Assembly (NCBI RefSeq): GCF_009765995.1
Contig: NZ_LMUI01000060.1
Location: forward strand, 80,218 to 144,217
Length of the DNA stretch: 64,000 nt
Source of the DNA: Methylocapsa sp. S129
GTDB taxonomy: Bacteria > Pseudomonadota > Alphaproteobacteria > Rhizobiales > Beijerinckiaceae
Direction: 5' to 3'
Below are positions 53,455 to 63,380 of the stretch, piece after piece. The notes beneath the pieces are model-generated. The model was not told the origin of the DNA and ran no database searches. It was given only the letters and a program-made list of their open reading frames with translations. Both the position numbers and the translations under genes were made by a program. The stretch's first letter is position 1. Each line of letters starts with the position of its first letter.

Positions 53455-54537
53455 ATGGACATGGGCGTTTTCATCCCGATTGGAAATAATGGCTGGCTGA
53501 TTTCCACCGCCTCGCCGCGATATATGCCGAGTTTCGAGCTTAATAAGCAGGTGGTGCAACTGGCCGAGGGCTACGGGCTGGATTTCGCGCTGTCGATGAT
53601 CAAACTGCGCGGCTTTGGCGGCGCCAGCGAGTTCTGGGATTATAATCTTGAGTCCTTCACATTGATGGCTGGCCTCGCCGCGGTCACCGACAAGATCAAA
53701 CTGTTCGCGTCGACGGCGGTGCTGACGCTGCCGCCGGCAATCGTGGCGCGCATGGCGACCACCATCGATTCGATTTCGAACGGACGCTTTGGCATCAACA
53801 TCGTCTCAGGCTGGCAGAAGGCGGAATACGATCAGATGGGCCTGTGGCCGAGCGACGATTATTTCGGCTACCGCTACGGCTATTCGACCGAATATGTCCA
53901 GGTGATGAAAGAGCTGTGGGAGAAGGGCGAGTCCAACTTCAAGGGCAAGCACTTCACGATGGACGACTGCCGCATGAAGCCGACCCCGAAGGGCGACGTG
54001 AAGATCGTCGCCGCCGGCCAGAGTCCGGTCGGCATGGAGTTCGCCGCCAAATATGCCGACTACAATTTCGTTCTCGGCAGCGGCTGCAACACGCCGACCG
54101 CCCATATCGCGCTCAACAAGCAATTGCTCGCCGCGGTCGAGAAAACCGGCCGCGACGTCGGCGCCTATGTGCTGTTCATGATCATTGCCGATGAGACGGA
54201 CGAAGCGGCGCAGGCCAAGTGGAAAAAATACAAGGACGGCGTCGACGTGCAAGCCCTCGCCTGGATGGCCGATCAGGGCGGCCAGGACAAGACCGCCGAT
54301 TCAAGTTCGACGGCCAAGACAATCAACCTGCCCGAGCAGGCGGTCAATTTCAACATGGGCACGCTGGTGGGCTCTTACGCCAATGTCGCAAGCATGCTCG
54401 ATGAAGCGGCGACCGTCCCTGGCACCAAGGGAATCATGCTGACCTTCGACGATTTTGTCGTCGGCATGGAAGATTTCGGTCGGCGCGTTCAGCCGCTGAT
54501 GTCGTCGCGCGCCGATCGCCTGAAGGCGGCCGCCTGA
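53455..54537 (+). CDS. rutA: RutA-like flavin-dependent monooxygenase 1
   Basis: A 360-residue luciferase-fold monooxygenase that follows RutA from the first residues on: [72 protein letters not shown] and [19 protein letters not shown]. RutA opens the uracil ring between N3 and C4 with O2 and reduced FMN. The ATG at 53455 has AGGAG ten bases upstream and follows the GTCCGGAC operator. It is the copy closest to RutE/RutF and the best candidate for a pyrimidine-ring or related substrate. No intact RutB, RutC, RutD or RutG is seen. Confidence 0.9.
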   Translation: MDMGVFIPIGNNGWLISTASPRYMPSFELNKQVVQLAEGYGLDFALSMIKLRGFGGASEFWDYNLESFTLMAGLAAVTDKIKLFASTAVLTLPPAIVARMATTIDSISNGRFGINIVSGWQKAEYDQMGLWPSDDYFGYRYGYSTEYVQVMKELWEKGESNFKGKHFTMDDCRMKPTPKGDVKIVAAGQSPVGMEFAAKYADYNFVLGSGCNTPTAHIALNKQLLAAVEKTGRDVGAYVLFMIIADETDEAAQAKWKKYKDGVDVQALAWMADQGGQDKTADSSSTAKTINLPEQAVNFNMGTLVGSYANVASMLDEAATVPGTKGIMLTFDDFVVGMEDFGRRVQPLMSSRADRLKAAA

Positions 54538-54700
54538 CGGCGTCGCCGGCGCGCAAACACGGCTTGCGCGGATTACCCAGCGCTTCGGCGCTGCATTACG
54601 AAAACTTCGACCTCGTTCGCCGGGGCGTTCGATGCAATCATTTCAAAGGGGAAGAAACGCGACGGATTGTTGAGGGTCGGCGCCGATTGGAGCTTGACGC

Positions 54701-55840
54701 ATGCGGACCTACATCCCCTTGAATGCATTGCGAGCGTTCGAGTGCGCCGCCCGTCACCTCAACTTCACGCGGGCCGCGTCCGAACTCTGCGTCACGCCAA
54801 CGGCCATCAGCCATCAGATCCGTTCCCTCGAGGAGTTCCTCGAAACCAGCTTGTTCGAGCGCAAGGGCGGCAAGCTGGTCCTCACGGCGGCGACGTCGAG
54901 CGCCCTGCAGGAACTCTCCGACGGGTTCAACAAACTCGAGTCGGCTTTTCTCGCGCTTAATCGTCGGGGCGGGCGGCAGAAGATCACGGTGGCGGCCTCT
55001 CCTTCCGTCGCCGCTCTTTGGCTGATGCCCAAGCTTCAACGTTTCTTCGTCAGCGCCCCCGAGATCGACGTCAGCATCTCGACCGTGATCGCCCAGCGCG
55101 ACTTCGACGACGGCCCGTTCGACGTGTCGATCTGCTGTTCCGATGACCATCCGAGCCGCAAGGTGGAATATCTCATGGACGAGCAGATATTACCGGTCTG
55201 CTCTCCCGCTCTGCTGTCGGATGCGGGTCTCAGCCACGAGGCCGCCCTGGCCGAACTGCCTCTCATCCACGACGACAAGGCCAGCGATCAGTTTCCAACT
55301 TGGCGACGCTACTTCGAGGCGACGCAGACGGCGATGCGGGACGTGGCCGGCGGCCTGCGCTTCAACCAGTCCAGTCTGGCGATCGACGCCGCCATCAAGG
55401 GCCACGGCATATTGCTGGGGCGGAACCGGCTGATCGCCGCCGCCCTTGCGGATCGGCGGTTGATCCTGATCTCCGATCAGGCCTACCCCGTCTCGTGCCG
55501 TTACTACACCGTGCGGCAGCGCGGCGCGGAGTCACGGCCCGTCCGGGCCTTCCTGGATTGGCTGGGCGCCGAGGTCGACGTCGAGAACGATGCATGCCGC
55601 GTCGAGAGCGCAAGCCCGTCGGCCGGGCTTTCCTCAGTCCGACAAGGCGTGAGCATCCCTCTCAGACCAGATCAGCGTGACGGCGTGGCCGATATCGACC
55701 GGCGCCGTGAAGAACAACTCGTCGGGGATCAAGGCCGCCGCGTCCAGACCGTTGTCCGTCGCCACCGAAACGCGCACCATCGGCCCGAGATACTCGATAT
55801 TGGCGGCGTGGCCGCTCAGGCTCGTCAGGCTGCCCGCTGA
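54701..55840 (+). CDS. LysR-family transcriptional regulator with an extended tail
   Basis: The N-terminal ~65 residues are the LysR/GcvA-type helix-turn-helix (LNALRAFECAARHLNFTRAA, VTPTAISHQIRSLEEFLETS). An effector domain follows to about residue 300 (FLDWLGAEV). The frame has no stop there and continues about 80 codons to 55840, antisense to the neighbouring ATPase gene. A normal protein is ~300 residues, so the original stop may have been lost. The gene is convergent with the second importer operon and downstream of RutA-1; it may regulate either. Confidence 0.8.
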   Translation: MRTYIPLNALRAFECAARHLNFTRAASELCVTPTAISHQIRSLEEFLETSLFERKGGKLVLTAATSSALQELSDGFNKLESAFLALNRRGGRQKITVAASPSVAALWLMPKLQRFFVSAPEIDVSISTVIAQRDFDDGPFDVSICCSDDHPSRKVEYLMDEQILPVCSPALLSDAGLSHEAALAELPLIHDDKASDQFPTWRRYFEATQTAMRDVAGGLRFNQSSLAIDAAIKGHGILLGRNRLIAAALADRRLILISDQAYPVSCRYYTVRQRGAESRPVRAFLDWLGAEVDVENDACRVESASPSAGLSSVRQGVSIPLRPDQRDGVADIDRRREEQLVGDQGRRVQTVVRRHRNAHHRPEILDIGGVAAQARQAAR

Positions 55841-56677
55841 GCCCAAACGGCACCGGTCGGCTCTCACCGCAACTTGGCCGCCGGGGGTGGCGATCACATT
55901 GTGACCGCCGATAAAGCGGGCCACGAAGGCCGTGTTCGGCTTCTCGAATATCTCCCGCGCCGAGCCCGTCTGCCGGATATGGCCGGCTTCCATGACCACC
56001 ACCATGTCCGCGAGCGCCATGGCCTCTTCCTGGCTATGGGTCACGTGGACGAAACTGATGCCGAGTTCGCGCTGAAGGCGCTTGAGTTCGCCGCGCATGT
56101 GTTCGCGCAGGAAGGGATCGAGCGCCGACAGAGGCTCGTCGAGCAGGAGGACCTGCGGCCGGGTGATCAGGGCGCGCGCCAGAGCGACGCGCTGCTGCTG
56201 GCCGCCGGACATCTGGGCTGGCAGGCGCTCGGCGAAACTGCTCATCCGCACGAGGTCGAGGAACTCGCGCGCTCGCGCGCGCCGCTCTACCTTGGCGACC
56301 CCTCGCACCTTGAGGCTGTAAGCGACGTTATCGACCGCCGTCATATGGGGAAAGAGCGCGTAATTCTGGAACATCATGGATGTTCCGCGGGCGGCCGGCG
56401 GCGCATCGGTGACATTGCGATCGCCAATCAGGATGTCGCCCGCGCTGACCTGTTCGTGACCGGCGATCATCCGCAGCGTTGTCGACTTGCCGCACCCGCT
56501 CGGCCCGAGCAGGCAGCAATAGCTTGCCTTCGGAATCCGCAAAGAGATTGTCTCGACAGCCGCGGCGCCAGCGTAGCTCTTGCTCACGGCGACGAGTTCT
56601 ACGTCGTAGCGGGACGGAGCCGCGGCGGCTTGGGCGAGCGGGGTCGCCGGGGTGTTGATGGGGTGTCGCGCGTTCAT
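55634..56677 (-). CDS. Spermidine/putrescine-type ABC importer ATPase (PotA-like), system 2
   Basis: A 347-residue ATPase with [37 protein letters not shown] and [12 protein letters not shown], plus a TOBE-type C-terminal domain. It is last in the minus-strand order binding protein, permease, permease, ATPase, and its 3' end overlaps the extended tail of the convergent LysR gene by about 200 bases. It energises importer system 2. Confidence 0.87.
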   Translation of the reverse strand: MNARHPINTPATPLAQAAAAPSRYDVELVAVSKSYAGAAAVETISLRIPKASYCCLLGPSGCGKSTTLRMIAGHEQVSAGDILIGDRNVTDAPPAARGTSMMFQNYALFPHMTAVDNVAYSLKVRGVAKVERRARAREFLDLVRMSSFAERLPAQMSGGQQQRVALARALITRPQVLLLDEPLSALDPFLREHMRGELKRLQRELGISFVHVTHSQEEAMALADMVVVMEAGHIRQTGSAREIFEKPNTAFVARFIGGHNVIATPGGQVAVRADRCRLGSAGSLTSLSGHAANIEYLGPMVRVSVATDNGLDAAALIPDELFFTAPVDIGHAVTLIWSERDAHALSD

Positions 56678-56692
56678 CGATCGGCGCCTTTC

Positions 56693-57541
56693 TCAGGACG
56701 TCGCAGGCCGGCCGCTGCCGGCCCTGCGCCGCATAATGACCCCGATCGTGACCAGGGCCGCGGTCAGCACGCAGAACGACACGACGGTCGTAACCGTACC
56801 GAGGGCGAAGAGGACCGGAGAGGTGGCTGCGGTCGTCATGGCCCAGATTTCGAGCGGCAGAGTGTTGGCCGTTCCCACGGTCAGCGACGATCGGGCGAAT
56901 TCGTCGTAGGACAGAGTGAAGCCGAATAGTGCGACCCCGATGACGCCAGGCAGGATGATCGGCAGGATCACGTCGCGGAAGCGTTGCCAACTGCTTGCGC
57001 CGAGATCGGTTGCGGCCTCCTCGTAGCGGCGATCGAAACGGCCGATGGTGGCGAAGGTGATCATCAAGCCGAACGGCAGCGTCCAGGTGAGCTGGGCGCC
57101 GAGCCCGGATGTGAAGAGGCTCGTTTTCCAGCCCAGTTCCTTGAAGCCGAGCGCGATGCCGAACCCGACGAACAGGCTCGGCATGACGAGGCTCGAAACG
57201 GCGGTGTAGAAGAGCAGTCCAGAGCCCCGGAAACGGCGCCGGAACGCCATGCCGGCCGACACGCAGATCGCCGCCGTGAGGGCTGCCGCGACCAGGGCCA
57301 TCTCCAGCGAGCGGACAAAGGCGCTGGGGATGTCGCCGATCCGGCCTGTCCCCGATAGCAGTTGCTGGAACCACAAGGTCGAGCGCCCGACCATCGGGAA
57401 GCTCATCCCGCCATCCGGCCCCTGGAACGACAGGATGAAGATCACGATCATCGGCCCGTAGAGAAAGGCCAGGAACAGAAGAAAGAAGAACCCAAGCACG
57501 TAGAAGGATTTCGGGCGCGGCTGGCCCACCTCGGTCATCAT
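56693..57541 (-). CDS. Spermidine/putrescine-type ABC importer permease (PotC-like), system 2
   Basis: A 282-residue permease. The first helix is YVLGFFFLLFLAFLYGPMIV, and the coupling loop is RRYEEAATDLGASSWQRF. The start is the first of two adjacent ATGs, with GAGGAG upstream. It lies 15 bases before the ATPase start. Confidence 0.85.
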   Translation of the reverse strand: MMTEVGQPRPKSFYVLGFFFLLFLAFLYGPMIVIFILSFQGPDGGMSFPMVGRSTLWFQQLLSGTGRIGDIPSAFVRSLEMALVAAALTAAICVSAGMAFRRRFRGSGLLFYTAVSSLVMPSLFVGFGIALGFKELGWKTSLFTSGLGAQLTWTLPFGLMITFATIGRFDRRYEEAATDLGASSWQRFRDVILPIILPGVIGVALFGFTLSYDEFARSSLTVGTANTLPLEIWAMTTAATSPVLFALGTVTTVVSFCVLTAALVTIGVIMRRRAGSGRPATS

Positions 57542-57551
57542 CGGCGGCTCC

Positions 57552-58478
57552 TCATGCGGCGAGTTCCTTGCGCACGTCGACGAGGCTGAAGATGCCCACA
57601 ACGAGCGTGATCACGACGATCAGGAGCACTACGGAACTCGCTGCCGCTGGCGGATATTCGAAGGCGTTGAGCTGGGTCGCGATGCCGGTCACGACGCCGG
57701 CGCTCTTTCCGCCGCTCAGCATGCGCACGATGTAATAGTCGCCCATCACTTGGGTGAGCACGAGCACGGAGCCGAGCGCGATGCCCGTCTTCGACAGGGG
57801 GATGATGATGTCGCGCACGATCTGCCCCTCGGTGGCGCCGGCATCCCGTGCGGCGGCGATCAGGCCGCGGTCGATCTTCGCCATCGAATTCACGACAGGC
57901 GCGACCATCATCAGCGTGAAGATATGGACATAGGCGACTACGACTGCGAAGTCGGAAAACAAGAGGAAGTCGAGCGGTTGGCTGACCAGATGCGTCGCCA
58001 TGACGGCGTCATTCAGAATTCCCTCGCGCCCGAGAAACGGAATCCAGGAAATCATGCGAATCACATTGGAGGTGAAAAACGGGATCGAGCAGGCGAGGAG
58101 CAGCACGATGCGCCACCGCAGCGTGCGCACATGGAAGGTCAGGTAGTACGCGACGAAAAATCCGAGGACGAGCGTGATCGCCTCGACCAGCGCGGCATAT
58201 TCAAGCGTCTTCAGATAAAGCCGACCCGTGACTTCCGACGTAAAGACCTCGACGTAATTGTCGAGCATGAAGGCCGGATAGATATCCACCCGGCCGTAAT
58301 CGAAGAAACTCACCACGACCACGAAAGCGAGCGGCGCAACGAACATCAGCAGCAAGACGAGAGCAAGCGGCGCGGCCTGCAGCCAGGAAACGATCGCGCC
58401 CGGCCATGGCCGTTTTGTCCTGAACGCGATGGGCGCGCCCGTTTTTGCGGTTTGCTCGAGGCGCGCGGCCAGACTCAT
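57552..58478 (-). CDS. Spermidine/putrescine-type ABC importer permease (PotB-like), system 2
   Basis: A 308-residue permease with helices beginning LQAAPLALVLLLMFVAPLAF and the coupling loop DRGLIAAARDAGATEGQIV. The ATG at 58478 overlaps the binding-protein stop (ATGA). The longer frame before it reads into that gene. Confidence 0.86.
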   Translation of the reverse strand: MSLAARLEQTAKTGAPIAFRTKRPWPGAIVSWLQAAPLALVLLLMFVAPLAFVVVVSFFDYGRVDIYPAFMLDNYVEVFTSEVTGRLYLKTLEYAALVEAITLVLGFFVAYYLTFHVRTLRWRIVLLLACSIPFFTSNVIRMISWIPFLGREGILNDAVMATHLVSQPLDFLLFSDFAVVVAYVHIFTLMMVAPVVNSMAKIDRGLIAAARDAGATEGQIVRDIIIPLSKTGIALGSVLVLTQVMGDYYIVRMLSGGKSAGVVTGIATQLNAFEYPPAAASSVVLLIVVITLVVGIFSLVDVRKELAA

Positions 58479-59776
58479 GCCGAAATGAATTCGTTCCAGC
58501 GCTTCGTGAGGTAGCGCTGCTCGTCCATGAGGCAGTTCCAGACCGCGACATTGCCCATGCGATCCCAAAGGGCGCCGCCGTCACGCTTGTTGCCGGCTTT
58601 CTCCATCAGCTTGCCGAACGGATCCTTGATGTCCTGCGCGGCCGCCTTGCCCTCGTACCAGTAATCCCACTCATAGGGTTCAAGGAATTTCTTGGTGGTC
58701 TCCGGTACGGTGCCGTAATAGCCTTGTCGGGCGATGAAGGCGCCCTGCCAGCCGGAATTGTACCAGTTGAGATATTCCATGGCCGCGTCGAGCTTGAGCC
58801 CCGACAGATGCTTTAGTGGCACCAGGGTGACGCCCCAGCCGCGATAGCCTTCCTTCAGCGGCACGAACTCGCAGGCGATGCCGCGGGTGCGCACGGCGGT
58901 CACGGCCGGCGACCACATCGACTGGATCACCACCTCGCCGGAGGCCATCAAGCTGACGGACTGATCGAAGTTCTGCCAGAAGGAGCGGAACTGCCCACCC
59001 TTCTTGAGGTCGATCAAAGCCGCAATGGTCTTATCGATTTCGGCCTTGGTCAGGTTGCCCTTGTCGCCGTATTTCATGGCGCCGGAGGCCTCGAGCGCCA
59101 TGACGGCGTCGAGAATGCCGATGTCCGATTCATCGACGAGCGCAGCCTTGCCCTTGAATTGCGGGTTGATCAGCTCCGCCCAACTGTCGATCTTGCGGCC
59201 GATGAGATCGGGCCTGATTCCCAGCGTGTCGGCGTTGGTGAGGCTCGGGATGCTGGTCAGATAATCGGTGGGGGTGGGCGACAGCGTCGTGCCCTCCTTG
59301 TCCGCGTAATACTGGAATTTGATCGGCGCGCCGCCCTCGACCGAGGCCTTCTTTCCGTTGGGATATTCGCCCTTCGAGAAGAGCGGCATCGTCTTGTCCC
59401 ACCATTTGTATTTGGACACCGGGATCGCCAGGCCGATCTTCTGCTTCATGATGTCTGGCACGACGTTGATTGACAGATCCGCGATGTCGATCGAGTCGGG
59501 CTGGGTGAACAGGCGGTTGAGCTGGGTGGCGTAGTCAACGGTCTGCATGTCGATCTTGAAGCCGAGATCCTTGCTGGCCTGCTCGCCGATCTGCGGGATG
59601 ACCGAGAAGGACTGGCCGACATGCGTCAGCGTGACGTCCTTGATGTTCTGAGCCCAGATCGTGGGGAAGCCGGTGATCGCTCCCGAGCCCGCCGCAACGC
59701 CCGCAACCGTAGCGGCGCCCTTGAGCAGGCGCCGGCGCGTCAAGCCAGAATCGCTTATTCCTTGTCGGTTTGTCAT
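58475..59776 (-). CDS. Spermidine/putrescine-type ABC importer binding protein, system 2 (Tat signal)
   Basis: A 433-residue binding protein with a twin-arginine export signal (LTRRRLLKGAATVAGVA). The mature part resembles PotD-type proteins of the larger class, with KYKWWDKTMPLFSKGEYPNG and GYRGWGVTLVPLKHLSG. The start at 59776 is preferred because the signal follows directly. It opens the transporter part of an operon that begins with two RutA-like genes, so its ligand may be the RutA-like substrate. Confidence 0.86.
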   Translation of the reverse strand: MTNRQGISDSGLTRRRLLKGAATVAGVAAGSGAITGFPTIWAQNIKDVTLTHVGQSFSVIPQIGEQASKDLGFKIDMQTVDYATQLNRLFTQPDSIDIADLSINVVPDIMKQKIGLAIPVSKYKWWDKTMPLFSKGEYPNGKKASVEGGAPIKFQYYADKEGTTLSPTPTDYLTSIPSLTNADTLGIRPDLIGRKIDSWAELINPQFKGKAALVDESDIGILDAVMALEASGAMKYGDKGNLTKAEIDKTIAALIDLKKGGQFRSFWQNFDQSVSLMASGEVVIQSMWSPAVTAVRTRGIACEFVPLKEGYRGWGVTLVPLKHLSGLKLDAAMEYLNWYNSGWQGAFIARQGYYGTVPETTKKFLEPYEWDYWYEGKAAAQDIKDPFGKLMEKAGNKRDGGALWDRMGNVAVWNCLMDEQRYLTKRWNEFISA

Positions 59777-59938
59777 CTTCGTCCCCGCTCTTGAATGCCT
59801 GAGCGTCTCACCGCGGCGGGCGACGACCAAGCGAGCTATTCTCATCTTCCGATGAAATCGCCTCGCGATGAAAACGCAGGCATCTGCCGCTCGACTAGGC
59901 GCAGCGGCTCGGCGCGGCCGCTGCGATGCGCGGGGCGA

Positions 59939-61027
59939 TCAGACCGCAGTCGAGGCCGCCGCCTTGGCCCGGCTCTTCATGCGCGGCTGGATATGCTCGC
60001 CGAATTGCTCCATCCCGATGATGAAGTCATCGAAGGTCAGCATCACGCCTTTGAGGCCCTGGATGGCCGCGAAGTCGTCGAGCATGCGCGCAACGCTGGC
60101 GTAGGAGCCGATCAGCTTCAGGATGCCGGTCGGCTGAGGGTCCTTGATCACCCGCGCGAGATTGGACGCGGTCGAGCCGTCCTGGGCCTTGACGTCCGCG
60201 CCGGCCTGGTCGGCCTGCCATTGCAGGGCCTGGACGTCAGTGCCGTCCTTGTAGTGCTGCCATTTCGCGAAAGCAGCGTCGTCGGTTTCGGCGGCGATGA
60301 TCATCAGCAGCAGCAGAGCGCCAACGTCGCGTCCCGTCGCCGAAACAGCCGCCTGGAGCCGGTCGACGACGCTGGCGGCTCCCTTCGTGTCGTTGAGGCC
60401 GGGCGCGCCCACGAAGTTGAAATCCCCATATTCGGCGACGAACCGCATGCCGCGATCGCTCTGACCTGCGCCGACGATGGGGATTGGGCGCGACGGCCGG
60501 GGGCTGAGCACACAATCGTCCATCTGGAAGAAGTCGCCCTTGAAGTCCGACCGGCCGGTCATCCACAACTCCCGCATGATCTGCACATATTCGGACACAT
60601 AGTCGTAGCGGCGGGCAAAGTGCTCGTCGCCCGGCCAGAGCCCCATCTGCTGGTATTCCTTAGGCTGCCAGCCGGTCACGATGTTGACGCCAAAGCGGCC
60701 GGGCGCGATGGAATCGACGGTCACCGCCATTCGAGCGACGAGGGCCGGCGGCATGGTCAGCACCGCCACGGAGGCGAAAAGCTGGATGCGCTGCGTCACT
60801 GCGGCGATCCCCGCCATGAGGGTGAAGGATTCGAGGTTGTGGACCCAATATTCGCTGGGCCCGTCGTAACCGCGCAGCTTGATCATCGAGAGCGCGAAAT
60901 CGAGCCCATAGAACTCGGCGCGCTGCACAACGGTCCGGTTGAGGTCGAAGCTCGGCATGGTCTTGGGCGATGTGGTCGATATCAGCCAGCCGCGGCTGCC
61001 GATCGGGATGAAGACGCCGATCTTCAT
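59939..61027 (-). CDS. RutA-like flavin-dependent monooxygenase 2
   Basis: A 362-residue paralogue of the first RutA-like gene: [59 protein letters not shown] and [16 protein letters not shown]. It is more different from RutA than the first copy in the central insertion region. The ATG at 61027 has GGAGG upstream. It lies between RutA-like 3 (upstream) and the binding protein (downstream), so it is in one operon with an importer. The substrate is unknown; the three copies may act on different rings or different positions. Confidence 0.87.
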   Translation of the reverse strand: MKIGVFIPIGSRGWLISTTSPKTMPSFDLNRTVVQRAEFYGLDFALSMIKLRGYDGPSEYWVHNLESFTLMAGIAAVTQRIQLFASVAVLTMPPALVARMAVTVDSIAPGRFGVNIVTGWQPKEYQQMGLWPGDEHFARRYDYVSEYVQIMRELWMTGRSDFKGDFFQMDDCVLSPRPSRPIPIVGAGQSDRGMRFVAEYGDFNFVGAPGLNDTKGAASVVDRLQAAVSATGRDVGALLLLMIIAAETDDAAFAKWQHYKDGTDVQALQWQADQAGADVKAQDGSTASNLARVIKDPQPTGILKLIGSYASVARMLDDFAAIQGLKGVMLTFDDFIIGMEQFGEHIQPRMKSRAKAAASTAV

Positions 61028-61059
61028 GAGGGGAAGGCCTCCTTGCGTTGCGGTCGCAT

Positions 61060-62145
61060 TCAGGCCGCCGCCATGGGGATATGGGCGCGGCTTTTCATCA
61101 GCGGTTGGATGTGGCGTCCGAACTGCTCCATGCCGAGTACGAAGTCGTCGAAGGCCAGCATGACGCCGGCCACGCCGTCGATCGAGGCGATCTCGTCGAG
61201 AGCGGCCGCGATCGTCGCGTAGGACCCGCACAGCGTCTGGAGGTAGCTTGGCTGCGCATTCTGCTTGGCGTTGGCCAGCAGGGCCGCGGTGGACTCCTTT
61301 GAGGCCTTCTTGTCCATGCCGCTTTGCGACCCCATCCAGGCGAGGGCCTCGAGGTCGGCGCCGGCGTTGTAGTATTGCAGCTTGGCGTTGGCGGCTTCGT
61401 CGGTCTCGTCGGCGATGATCGTGATGAGCACGAGCGCGCCGATCGCCCGCGCAGCTCCGGCCGTCGCGCTGTTCAGGCGCGCGATCGTCGGCGCGATGGC
61501 GCCGGGATTGTTCACGCCGTTGGTGGCGACGAAACTATAGTCGCAATAGTCGGATACGAAGCGCATGCCGCGTTCGCTCTGGCCGGCCGAGACGATGGTG
61601 ATCGGCTGGCTCGGATGCGGCAGCAGCCGGCAATCGCTCATGGCGAAGAAGCGGCCCTTGAAGTCGGACGCGCCCTTCTCCCAAAGGTCTTTCATCACCG
61701 CCACGAACTCGCTGGAATAATCGTAGCGGTGGCCGAAATATTCGTCGCCCGGCCACAGGCCCATCTGGTCGTATTCGGCCTTCTGCCAGCCCGAGACGAT
61801 ATTGACGCCGAAACGGCCGGGCGCGATCGAATCGATCGTCACCGCCATGCGGGCGACAAGGGCCGGCGGCAGCGTCAGCACGGCCACGGAGGCCAGCAGC
61901 TTGATGCGGCTCGTCACCGCCGCGAGCCCGGCCATCAGCGTGAATGATTCGAGATTGTAGTCCCAGTATTCCGTCGGGCCGCCATAGCCGTGCAGCTTGA
62001 TCATCGACAACGCGAAATCGAGCCCGTAATGCTCGGCCTTCTGGACGATCGTGCGGTTGAGATCGAAGGTCGGCATGTATTGCGGCGAGGTCGCCGAGAT
62101 GATCCAGCCATTATTGCCGATCGGAATAAAAACACCGACGTCCAT
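61060..62145 (-). CDS. RutA-like flavin-dependent monooxygenase 3
   Basis: A 361-residue paralogue with the family start [59 protein letters not shown] and [15 protein letters not shown]. The ATG at 62145 is preceded by GAGG; the longer frame to 62262 has no family sequence. It is the first gene of the minus-strand operon and diverges from the asparaginase-like gene across about 195 bases. It is 32 bases upstream of RutA-like 2. Confidence 0.87.
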   Translation of the reverse strand: MDVGVFIPIGNNGWIISATSPQYMPTFDLNRTIVQKAEHYGLDFALSMIKLHGYGGPTEYWDYNLESFTLMAGLAAVTSRIKLLASVAVLTLPPALVARMAVTIDSIAPGRFGVNIVSGWQKAEYDQMGLWPGDEYFGHRYDYSSEFVAVMKDLWEKGASDFKGRFFAMSDCRLLPHPSQPITIVSAGQSERGMRFVSDYCDYSFVATNGVNNPGAIAPTIARLNSATAGAARAIGALVLITIIADETDEAANAKLQYYNAGADLEALAWMGSQSGMDKKASKESTAALLANAKQNAQPSYLQTLCGSYATIAAALDEIASIDGVAGVMLAFDDFVLGMEQFGRHIQPLMKSRAHIPMAAA

Positions 62146-62339
62146 TGTCCAAACCTCTACTTTCCCCTTGCGCGCGGCGACGCGACCTGCGCTTCGCGAC
62201 CCACCATGCTCGGCGGTGGAACGGCCTTCGCCAAATGACGATTTCTCATCGCTTGTGGACAAAAGATGCTTGGGCGTCGATGCAATTCGTCGGCTAGATT
62301 CGCAGGCTTGACGATTGGGATGCTGGATGGGGTGGGTTC

Positions 62340-63338
62340 ATGGCGCGTAAGAAGGTGGCGTTCATCGGGACGGGCGGCACGATCTCCTCGATTGGCAAGG
62401 GTCCGCTCGACATCTTGGATTACACCGCCAACAACACGATGCTGCACGCCGAGGAGATTTTGGCGGCGGTTCCGAGCGTGAACGAGGTCGCCGACCTCCT
62501 TGTCGTCAAGTTCCGGAACATTCCGAGCCCCGCCATCTACTTTCCCGAATGGAAAGAACTCGGAGCGCTCTGCGAGCAGCTCGTGCGGGAGAATCCTGAT
62601 CTGAGCGGCATCGTGATCGGCCACGGCACTGCGACTCTCGAGGAAACGGCGTATTTCCTCAATCTCACCGTGCGGGTTCCCGTGCCGGTCGTGGTCGTCG
62701 GTTCGCAGCGTCCGCTGAGCGGCCTGTCCACCGACGCCGCCATGAATCTGGTGGCGGCTATCCGGACGGCGGCCAGCCCAGCCTCACGCGGACGCGGCGT
62801 GCTCGTCGTGCTCAACGACGAAATCCAGGCGGCGCGCGAGGTGACGAAAACCTCGACCTTCCGCCTGCAGACCTTCCGGACGCCGGACTTCGGCGTGCTC
62901 GGCAGCGTCGACGGCGACCATGTCCGCTATTATCGCCGGACGGAGCGGCGGAACGCGCCGGAGGCCGAATTTGACATCCGGCGGCTCGACGCCCTGCCGC
63001 GCGTGGACATCGCCTATGCCTATGCCGGTTCGGATGGTTCGGCGATCCGGGCTTTCACGGCGGCCGGGGCGAAGGGGATCGTCGCCGCCGCCTTTGCGCC
63101 GGGCATGGTGACGCCGGGCGATGCGGAGGCGATCAGGGAGGCTGTCCAGGCCGGCGTCGCCGTCGCGCTCTCGACGCGGGCGGGAAGCGGCGTGGCGCTC
63201 GACGGCTCCAAGGCGAAGGCGCTGGGTATGCTTCCTGCCGACAACCTCAATCCGCAGAAGGCGCGTCTGCTGCTTGCGCTCGCTTTGACGGTCACAAACG
63301 AACCCGACGAAATCAGGCGGATATTCGCCATCTATTGA
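62340..63338 (+). CDS. L-asparaginase-family amidohydrolase with altered substrate-binding residue
   Basis: A 332-residue protein of the bacterial asparaginase family. The first catalytic threonine is Thr14 in GTGGTIS, and the second motif GHGTATLEETAYF has Thr97 at the second catalytic position. Here Ala98 replaces the aspartate that binds the alpha-amino group of asparagine in typical enzymes (GTDT). The usual S58-Q59 region is also changed (NIPSPAI). The catalytic Lys region VTKTSTFRLQTF is kept. It may therefore cleave an amide that is not asparagine, such as a ring-opening product. The gene diverges from the RutA-like operon and precedes an amidase. Confidence 0.82.
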   Translation: MARKKVAFIGTGGTISSIGKGPLDILDYTANNTMLHAEEILAAVPSVNEVADLLVVKFRNIPSPAIYFPEWKELGALCEQLVRENPDLSGIVIGHGTATLEETAYFLNLTVRVPVPVVVVGSQRPLSGLSTDAAMNLVAAIRTAASPASRGRGVLVVLNDEIQAAREVTKTSTFRLQTFRTPDFGVLGSVDGDHVRYYRRTERRNAPEAEFDIRRLDALPRVDIAYAYAGSDGSAIRAFTAAGAKGIVAAAFAPGMVTPGDAEAIREAVQAGVAVALSTRAGSGVALDGSKAKALGMLPADNLNPQKARLLLALALTVTNEPDEIRRIFAIY

Positions 63339-63380
63339 CGCTTTTGGGGCCGTCCCCCGACCTATTTTTCGGAGTCCATT

